A stretch of 64,000 bases of DNA from Candidatus Gastranaerophilales bacterium (GCA_944326585.1 CALVEN010000001.1:310001-374000); one strand, 5' to 3'. Shown: positions 39,329-52,033, numbered from the stretch's first letter. Program-made: numbers and translations. Notes: a model not told the origin generated them from the sequence alone.

Positions 39329-40378
39329 ATGAATTATTTTACAGGATCATATATAGTAACAGCGGCAGGGCTTATAGGCGCATATTTTTGGGGCGAGCAT
39401 GTTCACCCCGGAACAGGCTGGCTGTGTGTTTTTATCGCTGTTATTTTAGGTATATTGGAAGTCAGTTTGTCTTTTGATAACGCTGTCGTGAATGCCATGA
39501 AGCTTGAAAAAATGACTCCTGTCTGGCGTCACAGGTTTTTGACATGGGGTATTGCAATTGCTGTTTTTGGAATGAGGTTTTTGTTCCCGATATTAGTTGT
39601 TGCGATTTTTGCTAAATTAAGTATGCTTGAAGTTACTAAAATTGCGTTGACTAATGTTAATAAATATGCCTATTACCTTCATCAAACCCACGCGCCTATT
39701 GTTTCTTTCGGCGGAATGTTTTTGATGATGCTGTTTTTGCATTATTTCTTTAACCATAAAAAAGTTGTTCACTGGATTAAAAAAATTGAGGAACCGCTTG
39801 CACATTTGGATCATGTAAAAAGTATTGAAACTATTTTATCTATGTTAATTTTGCTGGTTTTATATGATGTTGTTCCGGCTGAACAAAAGTTAAGTGTTGT
39901 TATCTCGGGTTTGTCGGGGATTTTAGTTTATCTTATAATTGACGGGCTGACTCATTATCTGGAACATCATGAGCAAATGCGGCTTGCTAAATGTGCAGAA
40001 GGTGTTAAATGTACAGGGTTGGTCAGTTTTATTTATCTTGAATTGATTGATGCGTCTTTTTCTTTAGACGGTGTTTTAGGGGCATTTGCATTGAGTAAAG
40101 ATATTATCATTATTACAATCGGGCTTGCAATCGGGGCTATGTTTGTAAGGTCATTAACTATTATGCTCGTTGAAAAGAAAACGCTTGCCCGGTTTATTTA
40201 TCTTGAACATGGCGCTCACTGGGCAATAGGGGCTTTGGCTCTTATAATGTTTATTTCAACCGTAAAAGAAGTTCCTGAAGTCGTGACAGGTTTAATAGGG
40301 TTTGGATTTATTGCAGCGGCATTTATTTCATCAATTCGCTACAATAAAAAACTCGAAAATCGTATTGCTGATATATAG
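39329..40378 (+). CDS. TerC/DUF475 family membrane protein
   Basis: It has 349 residues and about nine helices. EVSLSFDNAVVNA near 45 and LIDASFSLDGVLGAFALS near 240 are the paired acidic motifs of the TerC-like superfamily, which include metal-handling proteins; DUF475 is the closest branch. GAGGAG lies eight bases before the ATG. A role in metal export or metalation of exported proteins is inferred from the family. Confidence 0.88.
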   Translation: MNYFTGSYIVTAAGLIGAYFWGEHVHPGTGWLCVFIAVILGILEVSLSFDNAVVNAMKLEKMTPVWRHRFLTWGIAIAVFGMRFLFPILVVAIFAKLSMLEVTKIALTNVNKYAYYLHQTHAPIVSFGGMFLMMLFLHYFFNHKKVVHWIKKIEEPLAHLDHVKSIETILSMLILLVLYDVVPAEQKLSVVISGLSGILVYLIIDGLTHYLEHHEQMRLAKCAEGVKCTGLVSFIYLELIDASFSLDGVLGAFALSKDIIIITIGLAIGAMFVRSLTIMLVEKKTLARFIYLEHGAHWAIGALALIMFISTVKEVPEVVTGLIGFGFIAAAFISSIRYNKKLENRIADI

Positions 40379-40386
40379 TTTGAATA

Positions 40387-40937
40387 TTTACATAAAAACT
40401 ATTATCGGAAGTTATTTTTATTTATTATTTTAGAGCCTCCGGCGGGTGCTGCGCGCACGGCGGTCGCTTTTGGTGTCAAAAGCGACGCAAAACCACCGCA
40501 CGCTACGTTCACTAATAACTTGTACGCCTCAACATAAAGGCGTGTAAACTCGCTATACGTCATCCCGCATTTATTGCGGGATCCAAATACATTTACCGCT
40601 CAGACAATACACGCCTATGGAGTTTGTTTCGGCTACAGTTATTGTTCACTCCGCTATCGCGGTATTTGTGCTGCATAGCAGCTCCGCGCCGTGATTATAG
40701 GCGCGGTTAGAGATTGCAGGATTTTAGCCCCTCTCCCGTCACTGCGTGACACCCTCTTCCGGGCGAGGGATAAAATACTGCAACGGCACGTATGTGCGCC
40801 CGTTAGGGCTTGAGCAATCCAAAGGATTGCAAATAAATAGCGTGTTTCTCTTTCTTTTGCCAGCGTTTTCTTTCTCTTTTCCTCGCAAATAAAGAGAAAG
40901 AAAATGCTGATACATACCTATAATAGTTATTATGTAA
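40387..40937 (+). repeat. Dispersed intergenic repeat, copy C
   Basis: It begins TTTACATAAAAACTATTATCGG and ends ATAATAGTTATTATGTAAAA. It contains the CGTCATCCCGC palindrome (40559-40584), the TTTACCGCTCAGACAATACA block, the CCCCTCTCCCGTC module and a long terminal hairpin at 40861-40909. It fills the gap between the convergent DUF475 and ahcY genes; no gene is seen in it. Confidence 0.88.
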
Positions 40938-40961
40938 AAAGAGCCCTTTAGGGCTCTTAAC
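40937..40961. terminator. Hairpin terminator of ahcY
   Basis: AAGAGCCC and GGGCTCTT pair next to the ahcY stop codon; the A run before it gives the T run for the minus-strand transcript. Confidence 0.8.
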
Positions 40962-40967
40962 GATAAT

Positions 40968-42278
<1,311 letters not shown>

Positions 42279-42410
42279 TTAAATTATAATTCAGAAACAC
42301 TTATTCGTCATATATTATTAAAGTATGTAAAAATTTCTTAATATAAAAATCTTTTTTGGCAAAAAGAGTATTTCAGCTTTATTATAATCATAGGTGATAA
42401 GGAGCATAGT

Positions 42411-45400
42411 GTGAAAGTTAATTCAATAAATTTCAATATTCCGAAAATTTCTTTCCGGGGTTATGCACCAACAAAAGACAATTACGGCTATAAAGCATAC
42501 GAATTTAATTATCCGTTTGACGAGAATGAATTTGATTGTTATCTGGAATTATTTAATGTTGAAAAAGATAAGAACGGTAATTATTCAGTAACGGACGCAG
42601 TTCCGAATTTTAACAGTAAAAACGGTGAATTAAAACTGAAGAATGGTAAAAATACCGTAAATTTAGCGTCGGATTATTTTATTTTGGATGATACTCCTTT
42701 TGCTTATCATTATAAATTGGTGAGAAAATCCGGAGGTCATCCGTCCTATGCGGTTGATGCGGGTAATATTATTGATAATACCGAAAAAAATGCTTGTGAA
42801 ATTTATAATTACGTCACACAATCAGGCTCAAACCTTACCCATGGCGGAGCCATGAAGTTGATTGTACCGGATAATTACAGAGTCGGAGAAGTTTATAATA
42901 AAGAGTTATTTACGAAAGATAATATTATTAAAGATCAAAAATTGTTAAATAAAGCTATGAGGTCTTACAAACATTTTTCAAATAAAATGGGAGGAACTCT
43001 TGCAGGACTTGAAAAATCTTTGGATGAAGGAGTTTTGGACGGCTATTCAAGTATAATTTCATTGCCGTTATTTACCGATGACAGCAGGTCATCTCATGCA
43101 TATTGGAACAAAAATAATATGCAAATGGCTCAATCATTAGGTAATATCAATAATTATGCATCTGTTCAGAAAAAAATGTTTGCAAAAGGTATGACTTTCG
43201 TATCTGACGGTGCATTTGTAAACGAAGGTTTGGAAGGCATACATATCGCAAATGTCATGAAATGGCGTGAAAAATCTCCATATTACAACTGGTTTAATAT
43301 TTCCGGATTTCCCTTGACACTGGGTGTTTTTGGTAAAAATCAGAATTTCATATCTCACAAAATTGTAAACAGCCCGTATACATACAGGCAAACTTCGGAT
43401 GGTGTAATTCATATGGCGCAAAATGATGAATACGATTCCAAGGCACCGACTTATATTCAGATTTTTGACAAAAGGCTTGCAAGCGAGGAGCAGGCGCAAG
43501 ATACCAAAACTTTAATAAAATCTTACGATATTTTGAATACAAATAATCCATATGATATTAACACTCATAACGACACCGTAATCCCGTTTGCGTTTGAAGT
43601 TAATCCTGAAGTATATCATAAAAATATGCTCAATCTTAGTGATTATAATAAATTACACCGGAATAAGATTAAAATTGATGATATTAACGGCACAAGATTT
43701 TTGAGCAAGTTTGAAAGTTTTGAGCTTGAAGATAAAATCGAAAGTAATATCGAAACCTGGGATGCAAATACAGATATTTTAAAATTAAATTATGTTGATT
43801 CCCATGCTATAACAGAACAAATAAAAAATCTCCCGATTGAAGACAGAAAAGAGTTTGTAAAAAAATTGCAGCAAAGTAACATTGAAGTTCAGGATTATGC
43901 AGTGACTTCAGGGATTTTCTGGACGCAGAAAACAAAGGATATTTTAACATTATACGCCGCACAAAATTTGAAAGATATTGAAAATAAAAGTGCCGATGAA
44001 ATTCTTGAAAAAATAAATGACAATATAGAAAATAATATATTCCCTGCCAGAATTAAAAATCTTAATTTGAATGTTATCCAAAATATTTTAGACGGAAAAT
44101 ATATTTCAAACAGAAAATTTTATCCCGATTCCTATAAAGATCAGGTAAAAATGGGTTTGATGAATCTTCCTCTGGATTCAATTGAGCTGGGTGATAATAT
44201 AGCAGGTGTTTTGGCAACTCCTTATATCTCCAAACGTGCAATTCATAAAGATGAAATCGGTATTTCAAAATATGATTTGTATAAAAAAGGCAATCCTCAG
44301 GTTACTGATGAATACAAACGCGGCTATGATTATACTCAAAAAATGTATGATAAAGAATTGTCAGAATTTGCTCTGAAAATTCTTGATAATGTGCAAAAAG
44401 TTCTTCCTCAAAAATTTTCGGAAGGAACAGAAACCTCTTTATACGGCAAATACGCTTTGCCGATATTGACTCAGGAGATAGCGAAATTCGCGGTTATTAA
44501 AGCTTTAAAACCGGATGCAAAAGTTTACGCGGATGCTAAAACCGGCGAAATCGGATATGATTATGACGCATTGAAAGAAGTGTCACTTCAATCTCTCGGT
44601 ATTTTTGGCGCATCACCGGAGGATGAAGCAATAAGTCTTATTTCAAAAATAAGATCAGGTATTACAAAAATTGGTGACAAAGATAAAAAATTTCTTGAAG
44701 ATGCACTTGTAAAATCTTTAAAAGACACCAGCGCCGAAAGTTTTGCTCTAGCGGATATGATTGTCGACAGATCTGAAACCGGTCTGGATTGGAGAATTGA
44801 TGCTGCGAAAGATATCGGCAATATGGATTCTTTGAGAAATCAAAATACGGATTTTGACTATACATGGGGTAGAGTAACTGATTTTTGGAAAATGTTCAGT
44901 GATAAAATTCTGGAGATAAATCCGAATTCATATCTTGTTGCAGAATTAACCGATGAATACGATTTGCATAACATCGGTAACGGACATTCTTCTCAAAAAT
45001 ATAAAAATGCACTTGACGTAAGACGTAAATTCTTGAATGAAGCTGATTTAACCGCACTTGCAAATTATACTTATTATTTCAATGATATAATCGGTATGTT
45101 CGGGCAAAAATTTGAACATGAACCGGGAAATATGAAGGTTAATTTTAATGATTTACCTGCGCATATTTATCATAAAATGCTTTATAATAAGCATGATATA
45201 AATAAAAATTATCTTGCTTCTTCTGATTTGAATTCCCTTATATATTCATACACTTTTGTCGGCAATCACGATAAGCCGAGAGTTTTACACGGGTTGGCTC
45301 TGGATATGGGTATGTTCTTTACGGATTTGACAGATGCCGCAAATAAAGAATATCGTATGCGTGCTTATAAAATTGTAAACGACAGGTTTGACGAAAATAA

Positions 45401-46490
45401 TCCGCCGAGCGAAACTGAAGTGGATAATTTTAATTTTGCAAATATCAGCCCGAAAGCTGTTGCCATGGGCGAAGCTATGCGAACTGCTTTAATTGAATCA
45501 TTAAATGAATTAAGCGAATCTAATGAAACCTTCCGTGAAAATCATAAAGCTGTTTTTGAATCACTCAGTCATGCGGTTCAGGATATGGTAAACGGTGAAT
45601 ACCTCGGGGAACATTTTGAAGCTGATGCTTTTGGTGTAAAACCGTTTGATGTGACATTGGATGCAATTATAAGACAATCCAGATCTAAAAGAGAGTTTAT
45701 GAATCCTTTGGATGAGGAAAGCTGCAGATTATTGAAAAATAAAGCTTTTGAAAAGCTTGTAAAACCGGCATTTTCAAAACTTACCGGCATGATGGAATAT
45801 CTTGTCGCACTCCCGGGCAAACCGACTTTATATGCGGGTGATGATATAGCTTCAACAGGCTTTGAGTCAAAAACAAAAAATATTTATCTCCAAAATCGCG
45901 GCTATATTCATAATGAATGGCTTTCTGATGATAATAAAAAGTTTGTTAAAGAATACCATGACAAATTAAAAGATATAATGGCGCTTCGTTCACGTCCGGA
46001 GCTTGATGCATTAAATAACGGCGCGCCGATATTGTTGCCGTTGCAGCAGGTCTCTAACGGTGAATATAAATCACAAGTGTCTGCTATCTTCAGAGAAAAT
46101 ACAGACGGCAAAATGGCAATTTCTTTATTTAATACCGGCGGCATAAACCATAATCCGAAAGAAGAATATAAGCCTTTGCCTGTTTATTTACACGATAATA
46201 AAATATATCTTTCCGATCCGAAAACTTCGCATAAAATGCTGGGTATTAAGGCCGGACTAAAAGACGGGACAAAATTTATTAACGCAAATGATGAAAAAGA
46301 TGTTTATTATGTACATAAAGACGGCGACAGATATGTTCTTGAACATGGTGACAGAAGTCCGATTTGTATAAATGACGGTACAATGATATTGTATCATGTG
46401 CCTGAAAAATCACAGGTTGCATTTACGGGAAAAGTGTCTTACAAACCGTCATTAAATGATGTTGCGTTAGCTTATGCTGCATCTGTTTAG
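42411..46490 (+). CDS. Very large GH13 alpha-amylase-family protein with F-x-G motif
   Basis: It has 1359 residues. GH13 regions are in order: FVSDGAFVNEG near 265 (region I), DWRIDAAKD with nucleophile D797 (II), VAELTDEYD with acid-base E845 (III) and VGNHDKPR with D954 (IV); LPGKPTLYAGDD follows. About 500 residues separate regions I and II, an unusually long B-domain-like insertion. The N-terminus MKVNSINFNIPKISFRGYAP bears the F-x-G motif, with another (VAFTG) near the C-terminus. No signal peptide is seen. GTG 42411 is supported by AAGGAG six bases upstream. A role in alpha-glucan metabolism is by family. Confidence 0.88.
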   Translation: MKVNSINFNIPKISFRGYAPTKDNYGYKAYEFNYPFDENEFDCYLELFNVEKDKNGNYSVTDAVPNFNSKNGELKLKNGKNTVNLASDYFILDDTPFAYHYKLVRKSGGHPSYAVDAGNIIDNTEKNACEIYNYVTQSGSNLTHGGAMKLIVPDNYRVGEVYNKELFTKDNIIKDQKLLNKAMRSYKHFSNKMGGTLAGLEKSLDEGVLDGYSSIISLPLFTDDSRSSHAYWNKNNMQMAQSLGNINNYASVQKKMFAKGMTFVSDGAFVNEGLEGIHIANVMKWREKSPYYNWFNISGFPLTLGVFGKNQNFISHKIVNSPYTYRQTSDGVIHMAQNDEYDSKAPTYIQIFDKRLASEEQAQDTKTLIKSYDILNTNNPYDINTHNDTVIPFAFEVNPEVYHKNMLNLSDYNKLHRNKIKIDDINGTRFLSKFESFELEDKIESNIETWDANTDILKLNYVDSHAITEQIKNLPIEDRKEFVKKLQQSNIEVQDYAVTSGIFWTQKTKDILTLYAAQNLKDIENKSADEILEKINDNIENNIFPARIKNLNLNVIQNILDGKYISNRKFYPDSYKDQVKMGLMNLPLDSIELGDNIAGVLATPYISKRAIHKDEIGISKYDLYKKGNPQVTDEYKRGYDYTQKMYDKELSEFALKILDNVQKVLPQKFSEGTETSLYGKYALPILTQEIAKFAVIKALKPDAKVYADAKTGEIGYDYDALKEVSLQSLGIFGASPEDEAISLISKIRSGITKIGDKDKKFLEDALVKSLKDTSAESFALADMIVDRSETGLDWRIDAAKDIGNMDSLRNQNTDFDYTWGRVTDFWKMFSDKILEINPNSYLVAELTDEYDLHNIGNGHSSQKYKNALDVRRKFLNEADLTALANYTYYFNDIIGMFGQKFEHEPGNMKVNFNDLPAHIYHKMLYNKHDINKNYLASSDLNSLIYSYTFVGNHDKPRVLHGLALDMGMFFTDLTDAANKEYRMRAYKIVNDRFDENNPPSETEVDNFNFANISPKAVAMGEAMRTALIESLNELSESNETFRENHKAVFESLSHAVQDMVNGEYLGEHFEADAFGVKPFDVTLDAIIRQSRSKREFMNPLDEESCRLLKNKAFEKLVKPAFSKLTGMMEYLVALPGKPTLYAGDDIASTGFESKTKNIYLQNRGYIHNEWLSDDNKKFVKEYHDKLKDIMALRSRPELDALNNGAPILLPLQQVSNGEYKSQVSAIFRENTDGKMAISLFNTGGINHNPKEEYKPLPVYLHDNKIYLSDPKTSHKMLGIKAGLKDGTKFINANDEKDVYYVHKDGDRYVLEHGDRSPICINDGTMILYHVPEKSQVAFTGKVSYKPSLNDVALAYAASV

Positions 46491-46496
46491 CAGATT

Positions 46497-47594
46497 TTAC
46501 ACGCTGAATCTGAAATGAACCAAGTCTCCGTCTTGGACAACGTAATCTTTGCCTTCAAGACGTGTAACGCCTTTTTCTTTGCATGCAACGTATGAGCCGA
46601 GTTCTACAAAGTCTTTGTACGGGGTGATTTCAGCCCTGATAAAACCTTTCTCAAAATCCGTATGAATTACACCGGCAGCTTGAGGAGCTTTGGCACCGGC
46701 AGGAATCGTCCAGGCATGGACTTCTTTTTCGCCTGCAGTTATAAATGTTCTTAAATTCAATAATTTATAAACAGATTTAATCATACGATTAATTCCGCTG
46801 TCTTCAACGCCTAACTCGGATAAATATTCTTTAGCTTCTTCTTCGCCGAGTTCCGCAAGTTCTTCTTCAATTTTTGCGGAAATAAGAACAACTTCAGCGT
46901 TGTGCTTGGCAGCATATTCCTGAACCTGTTTTGTATAATCGTTTCCGTCTTTCAGGTCGTATTCGGAAACATTTGCCGCATAGATGACCGGTTTTGTAGA
47001 CATTAGGTTAAGCATTTTTACAACAGGGATTTCGTCCTCATTAAAATGATCTTTAACATTAATAAATGTTCCTTCAGAGAGGAGTTCCGTGAGTTTTGAA
47101 AGAACTTTATCCTCAAGAACGGCATCCTTGTCACCGCCTTTTGCCTGTTTTGAGATTCGTGCCTGACGTTTTTCAACAGATGCCAAATCCGCAAGTGCAA
47201 GTTCGGTATTAATAACTTCAATATCGTCAAGCGGGTTTACTTTTCCGGCGACGTGGATTGTATTCGGGTCGTCAAAACAGCGGACAACCTGAATAATCGC
47301 GTCAACTTCTCTTATGTTATGCAAAAATTGGTTTCCCAAACCTTCGCCTTTGCTTGCGCCTTTGACAAGTCCTGCTATGTCGACAAATTCAATCGCTGTC
47401 GGAATTATAACATCAGTTTTACAAAGTTTTGCCAGAATCGGTAATCTTTCATCCGGAACGTTTACGACGCCTACATTCGGCTCAATTGTACAAAACGGAT
47501 AATTGGCGCTTTGAGCGTTTTTTGAACTTGTAAGCGCATTAAATAAAGTTGATTTGCCTACATTCGGCAGTCCCACTATTCCTGTTCTAAGCAT
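46497..47594 (-). CDS. ychF: Redox-regulated ATPase YchF
   Basis: It has 365 residues. GIVGLPNVGKSTLFNAL starts the protein and DIAGLVKGASKGEGLGNQFL follows. In the YchF/OLA1 family the changed G4 motif prefers ATP; it binds ribosomes and affects stress responses. A C-terminal TGS domain (TAGEKEVHAWTIPAG) is present. The gene lies 11 bases after secA and is probably co-transcribed. Confidence 0.96.
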   Translation of the reverse strand: MLRTGIVGLPNVGKSTLFNALTSSKNAQSANYPFCTIEPNVGVVNVPDERLPILAKLCKTDVIIPTAIEFVDIAGLVKGASKGEGLGNQFLHNIREVDAIIQVVRCFDDPNTIHVAGKVNPLDDIEVINTELALADLASVEKRQARISKQAKGGDKDAVLEDKVLSKLTELLSEGTFINVKDHFNEDEIPVVKMLNLMSTKPVIYAANVSEYDLKDGNDYTKQVQEYAAKHNAEVVLISAKIEEELAELGEEEAKEYLSELGVEDSGINRMIKSVYKLLNLRTFITAGEKEVHAWTIPAGAKAPQAAGVIHTDFEKGFIRAEITPYKDFVELGSYVACKEKGVTRLEGKDYVVQDGDLVHFRFSV

Positions 47595-47605
47595 TTATAT
47601 TCCTC

Positions 47606-50239
47606 TTAATTTTCTTCCGGTTGTTTGTTGATTATTTGCACCCCGAATTTAGTTCGGAACAGGTGCCGTACAGTGTCTTTTTGGATTTCAAACATCATAT
47701 TGTTGAATAAATCGTAAGCTTCGCGTTTGTATTCAATCAGCGGATCTTTTTGTCCGTATGCGCGCAAGCCTATTCCGTCACGCAGCATGTCAATGTTGTG
47801 CAAATGGTCAATCCATTTGTTATCTACAACACGCAATAATATATCTTTTTCCAGATCCCGCATAACATTATTATCGGAAAACGGTTCTTGCGGGATGTAA
47901 TTCGGTTCATATTGCGAAATTACATCATTATAAAATTTGATAATCTCTGTTTCATGATCCCTGTATGCCTGCAGTGCGAAATCTTTTACCTTTTCGTACA
48001 TAGGCTCAAATCTCATGTTTTGAATATCCGAAACCTCAAAGTGAGATAATTGAGGGATATATGAGTGAAGTTCTTTAATCATTCTTACAAGATCTTCATA
48101 TATATAATCTTCAACGTGCATGTCAGGCGCGATGTAACTTCTCAAAATTCTGTCGACTTCGCGTTCTATCATAAACTGGATATCTTCATTGAGGTTTTTG
48201 CCGCGCAAAACTTTTCTCCGCTGCGCGTAGAATTTTTCACGTTGAATATTCATAACGTCGTCATATTCAAGAACGCTTTTTCTTATGTCAAAATGGTATG
48301 TTTCGACTTTTTTCTGAGCGGATTGAATTTGTCGTGTAATCAGTGGGGATTCAATTGCCATTGTTTCATCAACATTAAGCATGTTCATCAATGATGTAAT
48401 CTTATCACCGCCGAAAATTCTCATCAGGTTATCTTCAAGTGATAAGAAAAATCTTGTGGAACCGGGGTCTCCCTGACGTGCTGCACGGCCTCTCAACTGG
48501 TTATCAATACGGCGCGATTCATGGCGTTCTGTACCGATTACGTGAAGTCCGCCGGCATTAACTACTTTTTGGTGTTCGTCTTCAGTTAAAGCTCTTGCCT
48601 CAGCAAGCGCCTTTTCTTTTTCTTCTTCATAATTCGGATTATCAGGTGTAATTCCTTTGCTGTCCAGAGCTTCTTTTGCAAGAAATTCCGCATTACCGCC
48701 CAAAAGAATATCGGTTCCGCGTCCTGCCATATTGGTTGCAATGGTAACGGCACCGACTCTGCCTGCTTGCGCGATAATATATGCTTCTCTTTCGTGCTGT
48801 TTTGCATTCAAAACATTGTGTTTAATCCCGCGTTTTTTCAACAAGGCTGAAACATATTCCGATTTTTCAATGCTTATTGTACCGACCAGAACCGGACGTC
48901 CTATTTCGTGCATTTGTATAATATCATCTACAACGGACAGGTATTTCTGTCGTTCTGTTTTGTAGATTACGTCAGGATAATTAATTCTGATATCGGGTTT
49001 GTTTGTAGGTATTGTTGTAACTTCAAGGTTATAAATCTTTCCGAATTCAGCTTCTTCTGTCATTGCGGTACCTGTCATACCCGCAAGTTTCGGATACAAT
49101 CTGAAAAGGTTTTGGAAAGTGATGCTGGCAAGGGTTTGGGTTTCATCTTGAATTTGTACACCTTCTTTTGCCTCTACTGCCTGATGAAGTCCGTCAGACC
49201 AGCGGCGGCCTTCCATTAAACGACCCGTGAATTCATCAACAATCATTACCTCCCCGTCTTTTATTACGTAATCCGTATCACGTACAAAAAGTTCTTTTGC
49301 TTTTAAAGCCTGTAAGAGATGATGAGCGTATTGTGTATTGATATCAAAAAGATCTTTTATGCCCAAAAGTTCCTGTGCGTGGTCAATACCGTCTTCGGTT
49401 AAAATTATGTTTTTATTTTTTTCATCGACTTCATAATCCGTATTTTTTTGCATCTGCGGTGCAATTTTTGCCATAAGTTTGTAGGTTTCGGCAGATTTTT
49501 CAAGACGTCCGCTGATAATAAGAGGTGTTCTTGCCTCATCAATTAAAATACTGTCAACTTCGTCGATAATTGCATAGTTATATGGTCTTTGGACAAGCAT
49601 TTCCAAACTTCCCGCCATATTATCACGCAGATAATCAAACCCGAATTCATTATTTGTCCCGTAAGTTATGTCGCAATTGTAGGCTGCTTTTTTAGCTTCA
49701 AAATCCTCTGCATTCCGTCCGCCGGAAAGGATTACGCCTACGGAAAGTCCGAGGAATTTATAAATTTTCCCCATCCATTCGCTGTCACGTTTTGCAAGGT
49801 AATCGTTTACAGTAATAATATGTACGCCTTTGCCGGTCAAAGCATTCAAATATGCAGGAAGTGTCGCAACAAGGGTTTTACCCTCACCGGTTCTCATCTC
49901 AGCTATATGACCGTTATGTAAAAAATATCCGCCGATAAGCTGTACATCAAAGTGGCGCATATTCAAAACACGTTTGCCGGCTTCTCTGACAGTTGCAAAA
50001 GCTTCCGGTAAAATTTTATCTAATGCTTCTTTTTCAAGTTTTCTGTCTGTTTTAAAATCATTTGATGTAGGACGTTTTGCTAAGATTGCCTTGAATTCGT
50101 CTGTTTTGGCTCTCAATTCCTCATCCGACATAGCTTCAAATTGCGGTTCCAGAGCATTAATATGTTCCACAATCCCCATCATATTTTTAATTTTTCTGTC
50201 GTTAGGATCGCCTAACAGCTTCATTAGCAAACTTAACAT
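47606..50239 (-). CDS. secA: Protein translocase ATPase SecA
   Basis: It drives preproteins through SecYEG at the inner membrane. It has 877 residues. [20 protein letters not shown] (Walker A), [20 protein letters not shown] (DEAD-like and preprotein region), GRGTDI and [20 protein letters not shown] (motif VI) are intact. The usual C-terminal zinc-binding CxCxSGKK tail is absent; the protein ends soon after KFGVQI, so SecB-type docking through that tail is unlikely. It leads the secA-ychF unit. Confidence 0.98.
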   Translation of the reverse strand: MLSLLMKLLGDPNDRKIKNMMGIVEHINALEPQFEAMSDEELRAKTDEFKAILAKRPTSNDFKTDRKLEKEALDKILPEAFATVREAGKRVLNMRHFDVQLIGGYFLHNGHIAEMRTGEGKTLVATLPAYLNALTGKGVHIITVNDYLAKRDSEWMGKIYKFLGLSVGVILSGGRNAEDFEAKKAAYNCDITYGTNNEFGFDYLRDNMAGSLEMLVQRPYNYAIIDEVDSILIDEARTPLIISGRLEKSAETYKLMAKIAPQMQKNTDYEVDEKNKNIILTEDGIDHAQELLGIKDLFDINTQYAHHLLQALKAKELFVRDTDYVIKDGEVMIVDEFTGRLMEGRRWSDGLHQAVEAKEGVQIQDETQTLASITFQNLFRLYPKLAGMTGTAMTEEAEFGKIYNLEVTTIPTNKPDIRINYPDVIYKTERQKYLSVVDDIIQMHEIGRPVLVGTISIEKSEYVSALLKKRGIKHNVLNAKQHEREAYIIAQAGRVGAVTIATNMAGRGTDILLGGNAEFLAKEALDSKGITPDNPNYEEEKEKALAEARALTEDEHQKVVNAGGLHVIGTERHESRRIDNQLRGRAARQGDPGSTRFFLSLEDNLMRIFGGDKITSLMNMLNVDETMAIESPLITRQIQSAQKKVETYHFDIRKSVLEYDDVMNIQREKFYAQRRKVLRGKNLNEDIQFMIEREVDRILRSYIAPDMHVEDYIYEDLVRMIKELHSYIPQLSHFEVSDIQNMRFEPMYEKVKDFALQAYRDHETEIIKFYNDVISQYEPNYIPQEPFSDNNVMRDLEKDILLRVVDNKWIDHLHNIDMLRDGIGLRAYGQKDPLIEYKREAYDLFNNMMFEIQKDTVRHLFRTKFGVQIINKQPEEN

Positions 50240-50321
50240 TATTCCTCTCCAAATTTCTCTTATATTTCAATACTATCATAAACATAAGAGAATTTATATG
50301 CCTTAAGGAATAATTAATATT

Positions 50322-51893
50322 TTACTGGAACATTGTAAAGATTTTTTCAACGTTTTTACTGATTAAGTTTTTAACCGAATCGTATTCCGTTGTTAATGAA
50401 GAAATTTCAGTATCCAAATTCTTCATTTCCATATCAAGCTGTTCTTCTTTATATGTTAATTTTGCTTTTTTAGATGTAAATTCAGCTTCAGCCTGAGCTA
50501 TTGCATCTTGATCCGTAATTTCGACTATGCAATCTTCTTCGTTGTATCTGCCCTGGTAGAAATATCCGTCACCGTTAAGAGATGTTATAAAATATGTACC
50601 GTTTTTCAAAGCATTTTCGAGATAGTTGTTATCATCAACGCTGTTATTTTGCGTCCAGCCGTTTGCGCAAATGTTATTGTATAATTGCATATAGAAATCT
50701 GCCTGCATTATTGTAACATTATCTACGGCTTCTTTATCTTTCATTAAATAATTATAATAAGGGTCATCAGTTACAAAATAAGATGTATCGACTGTCGGTC
50801 CGACTGCGAAATTTGATTCATAGCCGTTATAAGACAATTCAAAATATGTCAAATATGCTGCAACCAAATTAGATAAATTTATTGCAATTGTAGAGTTATG
50901 TTTTTTGCCTTTTGCATTGCCGTATGCAATAAGGTTGTATTTTGAGGCATCGTTAACTGCGTTATTTAATGCGCCATCAGTACTCCTTCTTGCTTCAGAG
51001 GTGATTTCTGCAGTATTCAAAATGGTTTCTTCTACCATAAGTTTTGCAGTATTAAGAGCTGATTCCGTAACAGCATCAATTCCTAAAATTGATGTAAATA
51101 ATTCATGTATCTGATTCATTATGTTATCTAACGGAGTTTTAAAGAGATTTTCAGCATCTTCTGAGCCTGCTTTACCGTGTTGACCGTCAGCAAATGTATA
51201 CATAAATACAACATCATTTGTTAACAGATCGGAAATAGTTAGTTCAGAACCTTCTTTTGTTGGATCGATAAAATTACCGTTTAATTTAACTTTATAGCAG
51301 CTTCCTGCAGTGGTGCTTGTTGAGAAAGTTCCTTCAGGAAGTTCAATTTCATTATTGCCGGATTGTTCAGCTGCATATGATAAGCCTATAAGGTTGTTAA
51401 CCAGAGCACCGTTTTTATTCAACGGTTCTCCTCCGTAACCGGCATCTGCACTATATTCTTGGTCTCGTATTATTTCTGCTGCAGATTCTGTTATTACACC
51501 ATTTTTTTCAAGTGCGTCTACGAATTTTTTGAATCCGTTGGCATTTGCTGATGTAGGTGCCCCGCTTTCACTTATAGCAGCGGCTGCAGCAGCCAATTGA
51601 CCGTTCAAAACAACGGCACCCGTTCTGTTAGTTATAAGATATGGTGTATAATTGTTGAGGACAGACGGAGTCATTAGAACGCCATATGACAGGTTGTAAG
51701 GATTTTCTCCTGTTCCGTCATAATCCCATACAAGTTTTGTTTTATTCAATGCATTTTGGTATTCATCCGATATATCCGCCAAATCACGGGTAACGGAAAG
51801 CTTATCCTGTGCAATTTGCATGGATTGGAATTCGCAGTATGCTTTTCTGGATGTTATGGCTAAAAATCTTGCTTGTGATGCCGCCAGTCCCAT
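50322..51893 (-). CDS. Large protein with helical termini, possible export-apparatus substrate, unknown
   Basis: It has 523 residues. The N-terminus MGLAASQARFLAITSRKAYC and its following helix, and a C-terminal coiled coil from about 465 (KKAKLTYKEEQLDMEMKNLD onward, ending ISKNVEKIFTMFQ), flank an Asn/Thr/Tyr-rich middle with few charges. This helix-variable-helix layout recalls flagellin and hook-type proteins, though no flagellin motif is recognised. No Sec signal is seen. A type III export ATPase gene lies 2 kb away. The function is inference. Confidence 0.6.
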   Translation of the reverse strand: MGLAASQARFLAITSRKAYCEFQSMQIAQDKLSVTRDLADISDEYQNALNKTKLVWDYDGTGENPYNLSYGVLMTPSVLNNYTPYLITNRTGAVVLNGQLAAAAAAISESGAPTSANANGFKKFVDALEKNGVITESAAEIIRDQEYSADAGYGGEPLNKNGALVNNLIGLSYAAEQSGNNEIELPEGTFSTSTTAGSCYKVKLNGNFIDPTKEGSELTISDLLTNDVVFMYTFADGQHGKAGSEDAENLFKTPLDNIMNQIHELFTSILGIDAVTESALNTAKLMVEETILNTAEITSEARRSTDGALNNAVNDASKYNLIAYGNAKGKKHNSTIAINLSNLVAAYLTYFELSYNGYESNFAVGPTVDTSYFVTDDPYYNYLMKDKEAVDNVTIMQADFYMQLYNNICANGWTQNNSVDDNNYLENALKNGTYFITSLNGDGYFYQGRYNEEDCIVEITDQDAIAQAEAEFTSKKAKLTYKEEQLDMEMKNLDTEISSLTTEYDSVKNLISKNVEKIFTMFQ

Positions 51894-52033
51894 TGCTTTC
51901 CTTTCATGTGTTTAGTAACAAAGTATTTCATGTAGAATGACGGTTTCTGCGCTATAAAACTTTAAAAATATGAGGTATGTTTGTAACAAATATTTACATT
52001 TTTTGTAACAATTTGTCTTTTTTGAAAAAAAAT

